Positions 8,304-18,546 are shown, counted from the first letter of the stretch. The stretch: DNA of 64,000 bases from Paracoccus denitrificans (GCA_003240735.1 QFNE01000005.1:124001-188000), one strand, 5' to 3'. Program-made: numbers and translations. The notes: a model not told the origin generated them from the letters alone.

Positions 8304-9335
8304 TCAGGCCCGTGCCAGCTGAATTTCTTTGACCACGATATCGCCGTCGACGACGATGGCTTCGTCATCAAGGAACAGCGAACAGCCGCGCATCGGGATA
8401 TCCAGATGACAGTGCGTGTCATTCGGCCCCCCCAGCTCATTGTTCGGTCCCGTCGAGAACATGACGTTGCCGTAGAAGCTCCGCGGCTCCATACCCATGC
8501 CACCTTCGAAGGTTCCAGGTACGAAGTTGTGCCATTTCGCCTGCGGGTTCATGCCCCAGCCGACATGGCTCATCCCGTAGCCGCGCTTGTCATTGAAGCT
8601 TTCCATGTAGGCTTTGACGATCTGCGCCTCGAGCCCGCCACGAATATCAGTGATCCAGCCTTTTTCGATGGTGTAGGTGATCGGATCTCTGACCATCAGG
8701 TTCTGCGGCAGAAGAATATCGCCCGGTGCCACGACGATGGTGCCATCGACGCCGTCATCGTCGCCACCGGTGAACACGAAGCCAGACGGCCAGTGGTCCC
8801 AACGACCAGGCGTATCCGTACAGGCGTATTCGGGCACGGTCGGATAAGTATTGAGCTTGTAAGTCACATCGGTGCCATGAGCCGAAGTGATCCGCATGAC
8901 TTTTGCGCGCTCAAGGATGCTTGCCGCGATTTCAACCTTTTCGCGCAGTTCGGGATACGGCAGCATGCGCGCCAACAGTTCGGGTGGCTCGACCGCAGTC
9001 AGGATGCGGGTGCCGGCCGCTTGAATCGCGAATTGCTCAGGGCTGAACAGCAGAAAGATGCAATCGATCAGCATATCACAATTCTTCAGCGCCTCGACCG
9101 CCTCGGGCATCGCGGCAAGTCCGGTCTGACCCACGGCCCAGCCATCCGTCGGCAACGGTGCAGGCAGACGCATGTGATACATATTGGCCCCCAACCGCTG
9201 GCCCGCGGCCATGAATGCATCGGCATAGTCGAGGCGGTCATTGCCTTGGGTCAGCACGATCAGGCGCTCGTCCGGGCGCACGCCCGACATTTTCAGCTGA
9301 TGCAGGCAGATCTCGGTAAAGCTCGTATGGTCCAT
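8304..9335 (-). CDS. nicX: 2,5-dihydroxypyridine 5,6-dioxygenase NicX
   Basis: This 343-residue non-heme Fe(II) ring-cleavage enzyme has an aminopeptidase-like (M29/T-type) fold. It opens 2,5-dihydroxypyridine to N-formylmaleamate. The likely iron ligands are His257 (SHVGWG), His310 and Asp312 (THCHLD). Their spacing of 53 and 2 residues is, as I recall it, that of Pseudomonas putida NicX. The start is ATG 9335, preceded by GGGAG with a 6-base spacer. The gene sits between nicD and nicF in one direction, as expected for consecutive pathway steps. Confidence 0.93.
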   Translation of the reverse strand: MDHTSFTEICLHQLKMSGVRPDERLIVLTQGNDRLDYADAFMAAGQRLGANMYHMRLPAPLPTDGWAVGQTGLAAMPEAVEALKNCDMLIDCIFLLFSPEQFAIQAAGTRILTAVEPPELLARMLPYPELREKVEIAASILERAKVMRITSAHGTDVTYKLNTYPTVPEYACTDTPGRWDHWPSGFVFTGGDDDGVDGTIVVAPGDILLPQNLMVRDPITYTIEKGWITDIRGGLEAQIVKAYMESFNDKRGYGMSHVGWGMNPQAKWHNFVPGTFEGGMGMEPRSFYGNVMFSTGPNNELGGPNDTHCHLDIPMRGCSLFLDDEAIVVDGDIVVKEIQLARA

Positions 9336-9355
9336 GTTCGTCTCCCTGTTGAAGG

Positions 9356-10138
9356 TTATGATTGGAAATCCATGGTGGCAGCGAGAAACCCTTCAAGATC
9401 GTCCCAAGGGATCATGTGGCCGGCACCCTCGACGACACGGGTTTCAAGATGTGGCACCAGCGACTGAAACTCGGTCAGGTCTTCGGCGCTGATAACGGGG
9501 GCGTCACCGGCCTTGACCAGGCGCACGGGCAGTTTCAGATGTGGCAGATCGTTATGGATGTCGTCTGTGTGAAACCCATCATAGGCGGTCCTGATCGCGG
9601 TATACTGGCAGGTGTGCAGCCATTCGGCGCGCAGCGCGACCTGTTCATCAGTCCAGGTCGGGCAGAACTGCTTCATCTCGGCAGCTGAACACCCCCGCTG
9701 CGCCAGACGGATGGAATCGCCGTACCACGGCCATGCGCTGGGATATGCTCGTCGCCCCGGTCCACTGACGGGCGGATCAACAAGGATCAGCCCTGAAAAG
9801 GCGGCAGGGTTCTTGCGGGCGGCGCGGATAGCGGTGCGTGCGCCCATCGAATGACCCATCAGAATCGGATCGTTCAGTCCACACGCCTCGACCAGCGCGA
9901 TGGCGTCATCGGCCATGGCGTCCAGCGTGTAATCCAGATCGCCCGCCTCGCTTAGCCCTCTGCCCCGCACGTCAAGGACATGGGTGTTGTACCGCTCGGC
10001 CAGACGTTCAGCGACAAAGCCCCAGGTGATCGCAGGGGACGTGATGCCCGGCACCAGAAGCAGGTCCGGGCCGGGGCCGGGATAGTGCAGAAGATGTTGG
10101 CGGATGCCGTTGGCGTGGACGTTATAGCCGGTGGTCAT
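9356..10138 (-). CDS. nicD: N-formylmaleamate deformylase NicD (alpha/beta hydrolase)
   Basis: This 260-residue alpha/beta-hydrolase removes formate from N-formylmaleamate to give maleamate. The triad is visible as Ser97 in GHSMGAR, Asp121 in LILVDPP and His241 in GAGHMIP. ATG 10138 is chosen because AGGAG lies 7 bases upstream. Longer readings start inside nicE and have no ribosome site. It starts 11 bases after nicE stops and ends 20 bases before nicX begins, consistent with one transcript. Confidence 0.92.
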   Translation of the reverse strand: MTTGYNVHANGIRQHLLHYPGPGPDLLLVPGITSPAITWGFVAERLAERYNTHVLDVRGRGLSEAGDLDYTLDAMADDAIALVEACGLNDPILMGHSMGARTAIRAARKNPAAFSGLILVDPPVSGPGRRAYPSAWPWYGDSIRLAQRGCSAAEMKQFCPTWTDEQVALRAEWLHTCQYTAIRTAYDGFHTDDIHNDLPHLKLPVRLVKAGDAPVISAEDLTEFQSLVPHLETRVVEGAGHMIPWDDLEGFLAATMDFQS

Positions 10139-10149
10139 GATGTCTCTCC

Positions 10150-10899
10150 TCAGTACGCGCCCGAAAGCAGCGCGCCGCCGCCGGGCACTCTGGTCGGAAG
10201 ATTCAACGCGCGCAGCATCGACCATGTCGTTGCAATGGCGGCCGTCAGCACAGGCTTGCCGCTCTGCGCTTCAACCACTGAGACGGCAGGAAGCGAAGGC
10301 ATCTGCACACAGGCCGACAGTACGATCACGTCAGCGTCGGCCGTATTCATGCCTGCAACAATGCCGGGCAGATTCATCGGGTCATGCGCCGCGACCGCAA
10401 GATTGTCCTGAATCTCCAGCCCCCGATAATCCACGACCTCGAAACCTTCGTTGCGGATATAATCGACGACCAGTTCAGTCAGCGGCTTCATGTAAGGGGT
10501 CACGACTGCGACCTTTTTCGCGCCAAGCTCCTTCAACCCGGCGATCAGCGCGCCGGCCGAGTTCACGACCGAGCCCGTGCTGTCATTGCTGCGCACCACC
10601 TTGCTCAGACGCTCCTGCGAGGCGGTATGATAGCCCAGCCCCATCGACATGATCGCAACCAGGCATGCATAACCCATGACATCGACCTTGGCGTCGGACA
10701 GTTCCAGCGCACAGCGGTCGCTGTCGGCATCCATCTTGGTCAGCTCATCCTTGGTCACATGCTTCATCCGCATCCGAGAGGAGTGGAACGTGAACCGTTC
10801 GGGCGCGATCATTTCGCGGGCGCGCAGCAACGCCGGAATTTCGGTTTCCATGGTGATGTTCGAGCTGGGAACGATCTGGCCGATGCGGATGGGGGTCAT
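10150..10899 (-). CDS. nicE: Maleate cis-trans isomerase NicE
   Basis: This 249-residue member of the Asp/Glu racemase superfamily isomerises maleate to fumarate, the last step of the pathway. The two catalytic cysteines are visible: Cys79 in GYACLVAIMSMG and Cys197 in LSACVQMPSL. The N-terminal IGQIVPSSNITMETE binds the substrate carboxylate in this family. The start is ATG 10899, with AAAGG 7 bases upstream. An ATG 15 bases earlier is less well placed. It is the first gene of the nicE-D-X-F-permease run, with a palindromic operator candidate about 85 bases upstream. Confidence 0.92.
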   Translation of the reverse strand: MTPIRIGQIVPSSNITMETEIPALLRAREMIAPERFTFHSSRMRMKHVTKDELTKMDADSDRCALELSDAKVDVMGYACLVAIMSMGLGYHTASQERLSKVVRSNDSTGSVVNSAGALIAGLKELGAKKVAVVTPYMKPLTELVVDYIRNEGFEVVDYRGLEIQDNLAVAAHDPMNLPGIVAGMNTADADVIVLSACVQMPSLPAVSVVEAQSGKPVLTAAIATTWSMLRALNLPTRVPGGGALLSGAY

Positions 10900-10982
10900 G
10901 GCGCTACCTTTCATCTGGCGTTCTTTTTGTGCGTCGTTGTTCTACGGCTAATTTACTTGGCAGAACGATATCAAGAAAAATG

Positions 10983-10996
10983 TTTGTATGCATACG
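10983..10996. promoter_or_regulatory. Candidate NicR operator upstream of nicE
   Basis: The site TTTGTATGCATACG contains the perfect 10-bp palindrome GTATGCATAC (10986-10995). It matches the motif family found before nicC and nicA (consensus TTTGTRTRCWWAC). It lies in the 266-base stretch between nicR and nicE, where no gene is seen. Confidence 0.6.
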
Positions 10997-11165
10997 ACTT
11001 TATGAGCTGGGTTACCGCGCCGATGCCGAATTGGGCGCAACTGCCTAGATCGCAAGCAGGCGTGGTCGGCCCTGTCGAACGGGGCATCGGATTTGATGGG
11101 TAATCCTGCATAGGATGCATCGACACCTGACCGGCCCGTGCAGCATCCGAAGGCGACGGCTGGAC

Positions 11166-11594
11166 CTAGGTCAGCTTCCGCAAAAGCCGAAGAAGGGTCT
11201 TCTGTTCGGCTGCAGTCAAAGGCGCCAGCGTTTCGCGCGTGATCTGGCGCATGACCGGCAACGCGTCTTCCAGCGCCTGACGCCCAGCCGCGGTGGTCGA
11301 CAGAATATAACGTCGCTTGTCGTCGTCATCAGGGCGGCTTTGGATCATCCCACGTTCCTTCAGGCGGGTGACGACGCCCTTCGTCGTGGCCGCGTCCATC
11401 GCCACCATGCGGCCCAAAGCGTTCTGCGAAATCGGCCCCGGCTCTTTGGCCAACCTGTAAAGGGTCGAGAACTGCACAGGCGTCAGCGATCCCACATCGT
11501 GTTCGCTGCAAATGGCGATATGGCGCTGATAGGCCTTGCGCAGCAGAAAGCCGACCTGATCGTCCAGCCGGTATTCGTTTTGACCTGCGTCCAT
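11166..11594 (-). CDS. nicR: MarR-family transcriptional regulator, probable nicotinate-pathway repressor
   Basis: This is a 142-residue winged-helix protein with the MarR layout. An N-terminal dimer helix is followed by a helix-turn-helix around SQNALGRMVAMDAATTKGVV, a wing with RPDDDDKRRYILS, and a C-terminal dimer helix. In Pseudomonas putida the MarR protein NicR represses the nic genes and responds to 6-hydroxynicotinate. The position inside this nic cluster makes the same role likely. It lies between nicT and nicE on the same strand. Four related palindromes near nicA, nicC and nicE are its probable targets. The effector cannot be read from sequence. Confidence 0.85.
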   Translation of the reverse strand: MDAGQNEYRLDDQVGFLLRKAYQRHIAICSEHDVGSLTPVQFSTLYRLAKEPGPISQNALGRMVAMDAATTKGVVTRLKERGMIQSRPDDDDKRRYILSTTAAGRQALEDALPVMRQITRETLAPLTAAEQKTLLRLLRKLT

Positions 11595-11701
11595 CGCCCC
11601 CCGCGCTCACGCGCGTCCCGTGTTAGGTATCAGGTCTATTGACCTGCCCTGTTCCCGGGGATCAAGCCTGAAACACGCCAATTCAGACATCCAGTCACGG
11701 A

Positions 11702-11729
11702 AACAGGCGGCACCGCAGTGCCGCCTGTT
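11702..11729 (-). terminator. Strong hairpin between nicT and nicR
   Basis: A perfect 12-bp stem (AACAGGCGGCAC / GTGCCGCCTGTT) with a 4-base loop lies just after the nicT stop and 108 bases before the nicR start. The T-run is short on the minus strand. It may therefore be a modest terminator that separates nicC-nicT from nicR. Confidence 0.6.
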
Positions 11730-11749
11730 CTGATTGTCACGACCCAGGG

Positions 11750-13066
11750 TCAGTCGAGGGCGCGATTGCGCGATTCGACATCCACGTTCCAGATGGCAAC
11801 GGCTGCCAGCAGCAGGATCGCCGCCAGCATCACCAGCGACATGGTGAAATGGCTGGCCATCACAGGCGCCACCAGTGAGGGCGCGAACAATCCGCCCAAG
11901 CGCGCCACGGCACCGGCGGTGCCCATTCCGCTGGCGCGAAGACCGGTCGGGTAGACCTCGGGCGTGAAGGCATAAAGTGCGCCCCACGTGCCCAGCAGGG
12001 CAAAGCTCAGCAGCATGGTCGAGCCGATCACCACCACCGGAGATGTTCCGAGGCTGTAGAAAAGGCAGCCTACGGCGCTCAGCAGCAAGAAGCCGATCAA
12101 TGTCGGACGCCGACCCCATTTTTCGACGCCATAGGCGGACAGCGCAAAACCGGGCAACTGAACAAGCGCCAGGATGATCAGGAAGACCTGCCCCCGCATG
12201 AAGGCAAAGCCTTCGCCTGCCATCTTGATCGGCAGATAGACGAACACGCCGTAATAAGCGATCGAGATCAGCATCCAGGCAAGAAACAGGCTGATCGACC
12301 GGCGGCGCACGTCTGCGTCAAACAGCGCAAAGAACGACGTCTTCTCCATTTGATCCGGGACCAGTGGCGGGATCTCGGCCGTCGATCCGTTGACCCGCGC
12401 CACCCGCTGCAACACTTCGCGCGCCTGTTCTGACTTTCCGGACTTGTTCAGAAACAGCGGAGATTCCGGGATATACAAACGCAACACGACACCCGCCAGC
12501 GCCGGGATGCCGGTCACAAAGAAAATGATGCGCCATGCGATGTCGCCATGCGTCGCGGCAATCAGCGCAAGAACGGCCAGCAGGATCGTCCCCACCGCCC
12601 AGAAGGATTCCAGAAGCACCAACCACCGGCCACGGCGCGTGGCAGGCAGGAATTCGGCCATCATGGTGTAATCGACCGGCAACGTGCCGCCAACGCCGAC
12701 GCCGGTCAGGAAGCGAAGCACCAAGAGCCATTGCAGGTCCGGCGCGAAGGCCGAGGCGACGCCACAGATCGCGTCCAGCACGACTGCCATCATCAGCACC
12801 GGGCGGCGACCGATGCGGTCTGCCAGTCGGCCAAAGGCAAAAGCGCCGATGAGCATGCCTACGAAAAAAAGCGTTCCGGTCTGCAAGGCCTGTGGCACGG
12901 TGATGCCGAAGGTCTTGGCGATCGACGGAGCGCTGAAGCCGATGGACAACACCTGCATGGCGTCAGCCAGCCAGACGAGGCCAAATATCACGAACAGTCG
13001 GTATTGAAAGCGGCCGACACCGGCAGCTTGGATACCCTGTTCGACAGTTACGGCGGTTGGGTTCAT
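11750..13066 (-). CDS. nicT: MFS transporter, probable nicotinate importer (NicT/NiaP-like)
   Basis: This 438-residue major-facilitator protein has twelve predicted membrane segments. The loop 2-3 signature is GRLADRIGRRPVLM. The GVGVGGTLPVDYTMMAEFLPATRRGRW block and the conserved PESPLFL after helix 6 are typical of the SV2/NiaP-like metabolite:H+ symporters. ATG 13066 is chosen because AGGGA lies about 9 bases upstream; a longer reading has no ribosome site. It lies between nicC and nicR, which supports uptake of nicotinate or a hydroxynicotinate. Substrate specificity is inferred from context only. Confidence 0.85.
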   Translation of the reverse strand: MNPTAVTVEQGIQAAGVGRFQYRLFVIFGLVWLADAMQVLSIGFSAPSIAKTFGITVPQALQTGTLFFVGMLIGAFAFGRLADRIGRRPVLMMAVVLDAICGVASAFAPDLQWLLVLRFLTGVGVGGTLPVDYTMMAEFLPATRRGRWLVLLESFWAVGTILLAVLALIAATHGDIAWRIIFFVTGIPALAGVVLRLYIPESPLFLNKSGKSEQAREVLQRVARVNGSTAEIPPLVPDQMEKTSFFALFDADVRRRSISLFLAWMLISIAYYGVFVYLPIKMAGEGFAFMRGQVFLIILALVQLPGFALSAYGVEKWGRRPTLIGFLLLSAVGCLFYSLGTSPVVVIGSTMLLSFALLGTWGALYAFTPEVYPTGLRASGMGTAGAVARLGGLFAPSLVAPVMASHFTMSLVMLAAILLLAAVAIWNVDVESRNRALD

Positions 13067-13163
13067 CGTTTCGTTCCCTGTTGAAGGTGAAAGCGTCCGG
13101 GCCAGATCTGTGTCCCATCCTGCGGTCGGGCCCTGCGCGTCCACACAGGATGCAAGCCTCTGC

Positions 13164-13187
13164 CGCCGCCCGCGTGACTGGGCGGCG
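13164..13187 (-). other. Hairpin in the nicC-nicT spacer
   Basis: CGCCGCCC and GGGCGGCG form a perfect 8-bp stem around an 8-base loop within the 181-base gap between nicC and nicT. There is no T-run on the transcribed strand. It could be an mRNA processing or stabilising element. Nothing else is recognised in the gap. Confidence 0.4.
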
Positions 13188-13247
13188 TTACCGTCTTTTC
13201 AAGAATGGGGGCCGACATGGCCCGGAGTAGTAGGGGCGGATACCCCG

Positions 13248-14417
<1,170 letters not shown>

Positions 14418-14423
14418 TCACAT

Positions 14424-14455
14424 CGTCATATTGTTTGCACACAAACGATATGACG
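14424..14455. promoter_or_regulatory. Long palindromic operator before nicC
   Basis: The left arm CGTCATATTGTTTG (14424-14437) and right arm CAAACGATATGACG (14442-14455) pair over 14 positions with one mismatch around the spacer CACA. The core TTTGCACACAAACG is, on the other strand, CGTTTGTGTGCAAA, which fits the nic operator consensus. The site lies 28-59 bases before the nicC start. Confidence 0.65.
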
Positions 14456-14554
14456 CAAAATATTTTTTTGGTTTTTGGCACCGAAGTGGTGGCAGAACAT
14501 GCGTCCGGCGTGTGAATTTGTGCAGATCGTTCATGTTTGCCCAAGCATTGATCA

Positions 14555-14567
14555 TTTGTGTACTAAC
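14555..14567. promoter_or_regulatory. Second operator-like site, overlapping the nicB stop codon
   Basis: TTTGTGTACTAAC differs little from the nicC and nicA sites. It covers the nicB TAG stop (14563-14565), about 160 bases upstream of nicC. The gap between nicB and nicC (166 bases) is AT-richer than its surroundings and otherwise holds no gene. Confidence 0.5.
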
Positions 14568-17500
14568 GATTTGAGGTGTCGACATCGCGCCAAGCCGGCA
14601 GGTCTGGCGCATAGCGGGCGCGCAAATAGGTGGTCAGCTCTGCCAACTCTGATTCGGACAGTTGTCCGCTGAACGGGGGCATGTCGCGCAACGAAAGATC
14701 GAGCGGCGCCTCGATCCCGTCCCGAATCACCGTGTGAAGCGCTTGGGGATGCGGGGCCCGAATCGCCGCCGACGTCGACAGCGATACTTGGGCTGCCGTA
14801 AGCGCCCCCGGCAGTCCCGGCTCGTGGCAGCTGGCGCAGGCAGACCGGAAAAGACGCGCACCCGGCCCTGGGGCAGGCGTGGCCTGCTCCACCGGGGATA
14901 CCACCGCAGCCGGTGTGGAAAGGGTGTCCAGATAATGCGCCATCGCCCGGATATCGGCGTCGGGCAACGCCGTCAGGCTTTCGACCACCTCGCCCATCGG
15001 GCCCGAAGCCACGGCGATGCCCGGCGCGTGACCGCCGCGCAGATAGGCAAACAGCTGATCCTCGGACCAGCCGCGTTGTGTCGGTGCCGTTCCGGCGAGT
15101 GCAGGGGCAAACCAGCCGTCGACGAAGGCCCCCGACATTTGTGGTTTTTCACCCCCAAGCACGTCTCGCGGGCTGTGACAGGCGCTGCAATGCCCTGCCC
15201 CCTCGACCAGATAGCGCCCCCGGTTCCAGATATCCGACTGGGTCGGGTCGGGTGTCAGCGGCTGCGGATCCAGATAGAACGCGTTCCAGACGGCGTTGAC
15301 AGGCCGCAGGTTAACCCCGGCCAGCATCTGTGCCGGTGCAGTTTCGGACCTGACCGCCGGTAAGGTCTGCAAATAGGCGTATAACGCGAACATATCGTCC
15401 GGCGTGATCTTCGCGAACGCTGTATAAGGGAAGGCAGGGTAAAGGTTTTTGCCGTCACGGCTGATCCCCCGACGCATGGCGCGGTCAAAGGCTTCGAACG
15501 ACCATAGACCCAGACCTGTTTCCGGATCAGGCGTAAGGTTGGTGGTGTTGACGGTGCCGAAAGGTGTCTGCATGGCGCGCCCTCCGGCATTGGGCAATCC
15601 ACCCTCTGACGTATGGCACACCGCGCAGTCACCCGCAGCAAACACCTGACGCCCCTGTTCCAGAAGGGCCGACGAAAAGCTGCTGGCCGCCGGGGCCGGC
15701 ACCGGAGGAATGGCTGAATGAATGGGCAGTGCGATGGCACCGAACGTCAGTGTCCCCATCACGCCGACCATTGCAGCCAAAGGGCGACGCGTCAGCCTGT
15801 CGCGCAGTTTTGGCCGCTGCGGCGCAGGCAGCGCTGTGGTCTGATACCCCGCGATGGCAAGCTCTCGGCGCAGTTTCTCAGGGGTGAATGGCACTTCACG
15901 CAGCCGTACCCCAGTTGCGTCGAATATCGCGTTCGCGATCGCAGCGGCGGCCGGGACCGCCGCGCTTTCGCCAACCCCAAGGGCCGGATCACCCGGGCGC
16001 GCCACCAGCATCGTTTCAATGCGGGGCACCTGATCAAACGTCTGGATCGGATAATTGGCCCATGTTTTCGGGGTCGGCGTGATGGCGTCGAATGAGACCT
16101 CTTCGACAAGCGTGCGGCTGGCGGTCTGAATAACATTGCCGTGGATCTGTGCGCGAACGCCATCCGGATTGATGACCAGACCTTGATCCTGTCCGACAAA
16201 GACACGGGTCAGCGTGACTTCGCCCGTTTCGGTATCGACCGCCACATCACAGACCCACGCCGCGGACGCAGCGGCGGTCCCTGGAAATGTGCCGTGAACA
16301 TAGGTTGCAAACGCGAACCCTTGCCCATAGGCCATCCGCCCCGTCCGGCGCATTTGCGGGCCACTGCGGGCGATCCAGCCGCCCGTTTCGGCGGTTCGCC
16401 GCACGAGATCGGCCTGACGCGGATCATCCAGATGTCGCAGCCGGAACTCAACCGGGTCCTCACCCGCTTCAAACGCCAGCTCGTCGACGAAGCTTTCATG
16501 CGCAAAGGTGTTGGGCAGCGCCGACACTCCCCGCATCCACGCTGCCCGCACAATGGGGGCGATGTCGTGGCAAACGATGCGTTTGTTGGGAATGCGATAG
16601 GGTGGGATGATGGTACGGTCGCCCATCTTTGCGTGGTGTGGCTCTGCAGGGACGCGCCCTGTCAGCAGCAGCGCCAGATTGGGACCGCGGTTCGAGGGGT
16701 ACCAGCTGTCCATGGAGTAGGCGGCGATGTCGCGATCCGCACCGATGCCCCCTTCGACCTCCATCAGCTGTCCGGCGCCCTTCGGCTCCCACAGATGCTC
16801 TTGTTCGCGCGTCAACTGCACCCGCACCGGGCAACCGACCGCACGCGACATCAGCAAGGCGTCACCGCAGACGTCATCGGCGCAGTTGCGTCCATAGCAT
16901 CCCGCGGCCTGAAGCCTGCGGATCTCAACCGCTTCGTCAGGCACTCCGATCAGCAGCGCCAGATCACTGCGCAGCATATGTGGGTTCTGGCTACCGCTCC
17001 AGACAACAGGGGCGCCGTCGTTCCAGTCAGCCACGGCACATGAAGGCCCGATCGAGCCGTGAAGATGATAAGGCCACACATACCGCCGCTCGAGGCGGAT
17101 GCCGCATTCGGCGATCGCGCGATCAAAATCGCCCGAACTGTCGAGCAGGCGAGGTGTCGACGGCGCGTCTTTCAGGCTTCCGGCAAGATCGCCGCCCAGA
17201 TCAGGGATCGGCGGCGGTATGCGCCAATGTGCGATCAACGCATTGGCGATTGCCTGTGCCTGTTTCGGGCTTTGCGCCACGACCCCCAGAAAATCACCCT
17301 CGCGCACCAGGGCGACAAACCCGTCCATCCCGGCAACCGAGGATTCATCGACATCAATAAGGCTGCGCCCGACGCATTCGCCACTATCGCGCCCGGCATA
17401 GGGCGGACGAACCACATGGCCGTGCAGCATGCCGCCCAGCCGGAAGTCCTGAATATAGGTAAAATCGCCGGTCACCTTCGCGGGCAGGTCCACACGACCC

Positions 17501-18000
17501 ACTGGCTGGCCGACGAGCCGATAGTCGGCTGGTGGTTTCAGCGGAACGTCACGGTCCAGTCGCATGGCGATGTCACAGCCCGCAACAAGGTCTGCCAACT
17601 CAATCTTGTGGTCGCGCCACAGAACCAGGCCAGCATCTAGCCGCAGATCTTCGACCGGGGCATTCAGTCGCAGCGCCGCCCGACCCAGAAGGAAATGACG
17701 CAATTGCGCGGCCGCGTGGCGCAGCGGAACGGCCGCGACCTGTATGGTTTCCGAGGCGATAGTCGCACCTTGATCGGGGGTCTGTGCCGTATCACCAAGA
17801 ACGATCCGCACCCGCGTTAACGGCAGATCAAGCTCTTCAGCAACGATCTGGGCCAGCGCGGTCCCGATACCGGTTCCCAAATCGACATGGCCGTTAAAGC
17901 CGGTCGCCATACCCTGTTCGTCAATTTGCAGGAAAGTCGCCCGTCCGGCGGGAAGATCGTCGAAGACCGATATGACACCCGCAATACCCTCAGGCGTCAT
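14563..18000 (-). CDS. nicB: Nicotinate hydroxylase large subunit NicB: molybdopterin domain fused to a tri-heme cytochrome c
   Basis: This 1145-residue subunit of the two-component nicotinate dehydrogenase hydroxylates nicotinate to 6-hydroxynicotinate. The first 730 residues are a xanthine-dehydrogenase-family molybdenum-cofactor domain (for example QGATIASETIQV, the hinge YIQDFRLGGMLHGHVVRPP and a C-terminal GVGESAAVPAAAAIANAI). A hydrophobic segment at about residues 737-755 follows. A cytochrome c region then carries three CxxCH heme sites starting at Cys792, Cys938 and Cys1055. Electrons would leave through the hemes to the respiratory chain, so the heme part should face the periplasm. 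ATG 18000 has AGGAGG 6 bases upstream and overlaps nicA by 11 bases. Confidence 0.93.
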   Translation of the reverse strand: MTPEGIAGVISVFDDLPAGRATFLQIDEQGMATGFNGHVDLGTGIGTALAQIVAEELDLPLTRVRIVLGDTAQTPDQGATIASETIQVAAVPLRHAAAQLRHFLLGRAALRLNAPVEDLRLDAGLVLWRDHKIELADLVAGCDIAMRLDRDVPLKPPADYRLVGQPVGRVDLPAKVTGDFTYIQDFRLGGMLHGHVVRPPYAGRDSGECVGRSLIDVDESSVAGMDGFVALVREGDFLGVVAQSPKQAQAIANALIAHWRIPPPIPDLGGDLAGSLKDAPSTPRLLDSSGDFDRAIAECGIRLERRYVWPYHLHGSIGPSCAVADWNDGAPVVWSGSQNPHMLRSDLALLIGVPDEAVEIRRLQAAGCYGRNCADDVCGDALLMSRAVGCPVRVQLTREQEHLWEPKGAGQLMEVEGGIGADRDIAAYSMDSWYPSNRGPNLALLLTGRVPAEPHHAKMGDRTIIPPYRIPNKRIVCHDIAPIVRAAWMRGVSALPNTFAHESFVDELAFEAGEDPVEFRLRHLDDPRQADLVRRTAETGGWIARSGPQMRRTGRMAYGQGFAFATYVHGTFPGTAAASAAWVCDVAVDTETGEVTLTRVFVGQDQGLVINPDGVRAQIHGNVIQTASRTLVEEVSFDAITPTPKTWANYPIQTFDQVPRIETMLVARPGDPALGVGESAAVPAAAAIANAIFDATGVRLREVPFTPEKLRRELAIAGYQTTALPAPQRPKLRDRLTRRPLAAMVGVMGTLTFGAIALPIHSAIPPVPAPAASSFSSALLEQGRQVFAAGDCAVCHTSEGGLPNAGGRAMQTPFGTVNTTNLTPDPETGLGLWSFEAFDRAMRRGISRDGKNLYPAFPYTAFAKITPDDMFALYAYLQTLPAVRSETAPAQMLAGVNLRPVNAVWNAFYLDPQPLTPDPTQSDIWNRGRYLVEGAGHCSACHSPRDVLGGEKPQMSGAFVDGWFAPALAGTAPTQRGWSEDQLFAYLRGGHAPGIAVASGPMGEVVESLTALPDADIRAMAHYLDTLSTPAAVVSPVEQATPAPGPGARLFRSACASCHEPGLPGALTAAQVSLSTSAAIRAPHPQALHTVIRDGIEAPLDLSLRDMPPFSGQLSESELAELTTYLRARYAPDLPAWRDVDTSNR

Positions 18001-18508
18001 GGCTGGCCTCCTGCATCAGCTTGGCGGCGCGACGGACCGAAGCAATGATCTCTTGATGCGTGCCGCAGCGGCACAGATTGTCCCGCAATGCAGCGCTGAT
18101 TTGCGCGTCGTCAGGATCGGGATTGGCGCCAAGCAGAGCAACCGCGCTCATGACCATGCCATTCAGGCAATAGCCGCACTGCGCCCCCTGACAATCGACG
18201 AACCCTTGTTGCACGGGGTGCAGGCGACCCGTTCGCTGATCCGCAAGACCTTCAAGGGTGGTGACCGATCGGCCGTTGACCCGTGCTGCGCGCAGAACGC
18301 AGGATCGCGCAGGCAGCCCGTCGACCAGCACGGTACAAGCCCCGCACTGCGCCATGCCACAGCCGTATTTCGGGCCATTCAGCCCCAGATCTTCACGCAG
18401 GACGTCCAGCAGCATTGAGTGGCGGTTGACCTGCATCGAGGTCGCGGCGCCATTGACGATGCACTGGACAAAAAGGGTCACCGCCGTCGCCTCCATCACT
18501 CGTGACAT
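17990..18508 (-). CDS. nicA: Nicotinate hydroxylase small subunit NicA, two [2Fe-2S] clusters
   Basis: This 172-residue iron-sulfur subunit passes electrons from the molybdenum site of NicB. A plant-type ferredoxin domain carries CGMAQCGACTVLVDG and a later Cys in ARSCVLRA. The C-terminal four-helix domain carries CQGAQCGYCLNGMVM and LRDNLCRCGTHQEI, together binding two [2Fe-2S] clusters as in xanthine-oxidase-type small subunits. The start is unsure: ATG 18508 lacks a clear ribosome site, and ATG 18496 (4 codons in) is equally possible. It is the first gene of the nicAB pair, with an operator-like site about 25-40 bases upstream. Confidence 0.92.
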   Translation of the reverse strand: MSRVMEATAVTLFVQCIVNGAATSMQVNRHSMLLDVLREDLGLNGPKYGCGMAQCGACTVLVDGLPARSCVLRAARVNGRSVTTLEGLADQRTGRLHPVQQGFVDCQGAQCGYCLNGMVMSAVALLGANPDPDDAQISAALRDNLCRCGTHQEIIASVRRAAKLMQEASHDA

Positions 18509-18530
18509 CTGGAAACGCTAGCGCGTTATT

Positions 18531-18546
18531 GAATGTGTACAAACAA
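18531..18546. promoter_or_regulatory. Candidate NicR operator upstream of nicA
   Basis: The stretch GAATGTGTACAAACAA contains the palindrome TGTACA. Read on the minus strand it gives TTGTTTGTACACATTC, matching the nic motif family. It is 23-38 bases before nicA, where a repressor could block initiation. Confidence 0.5.
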
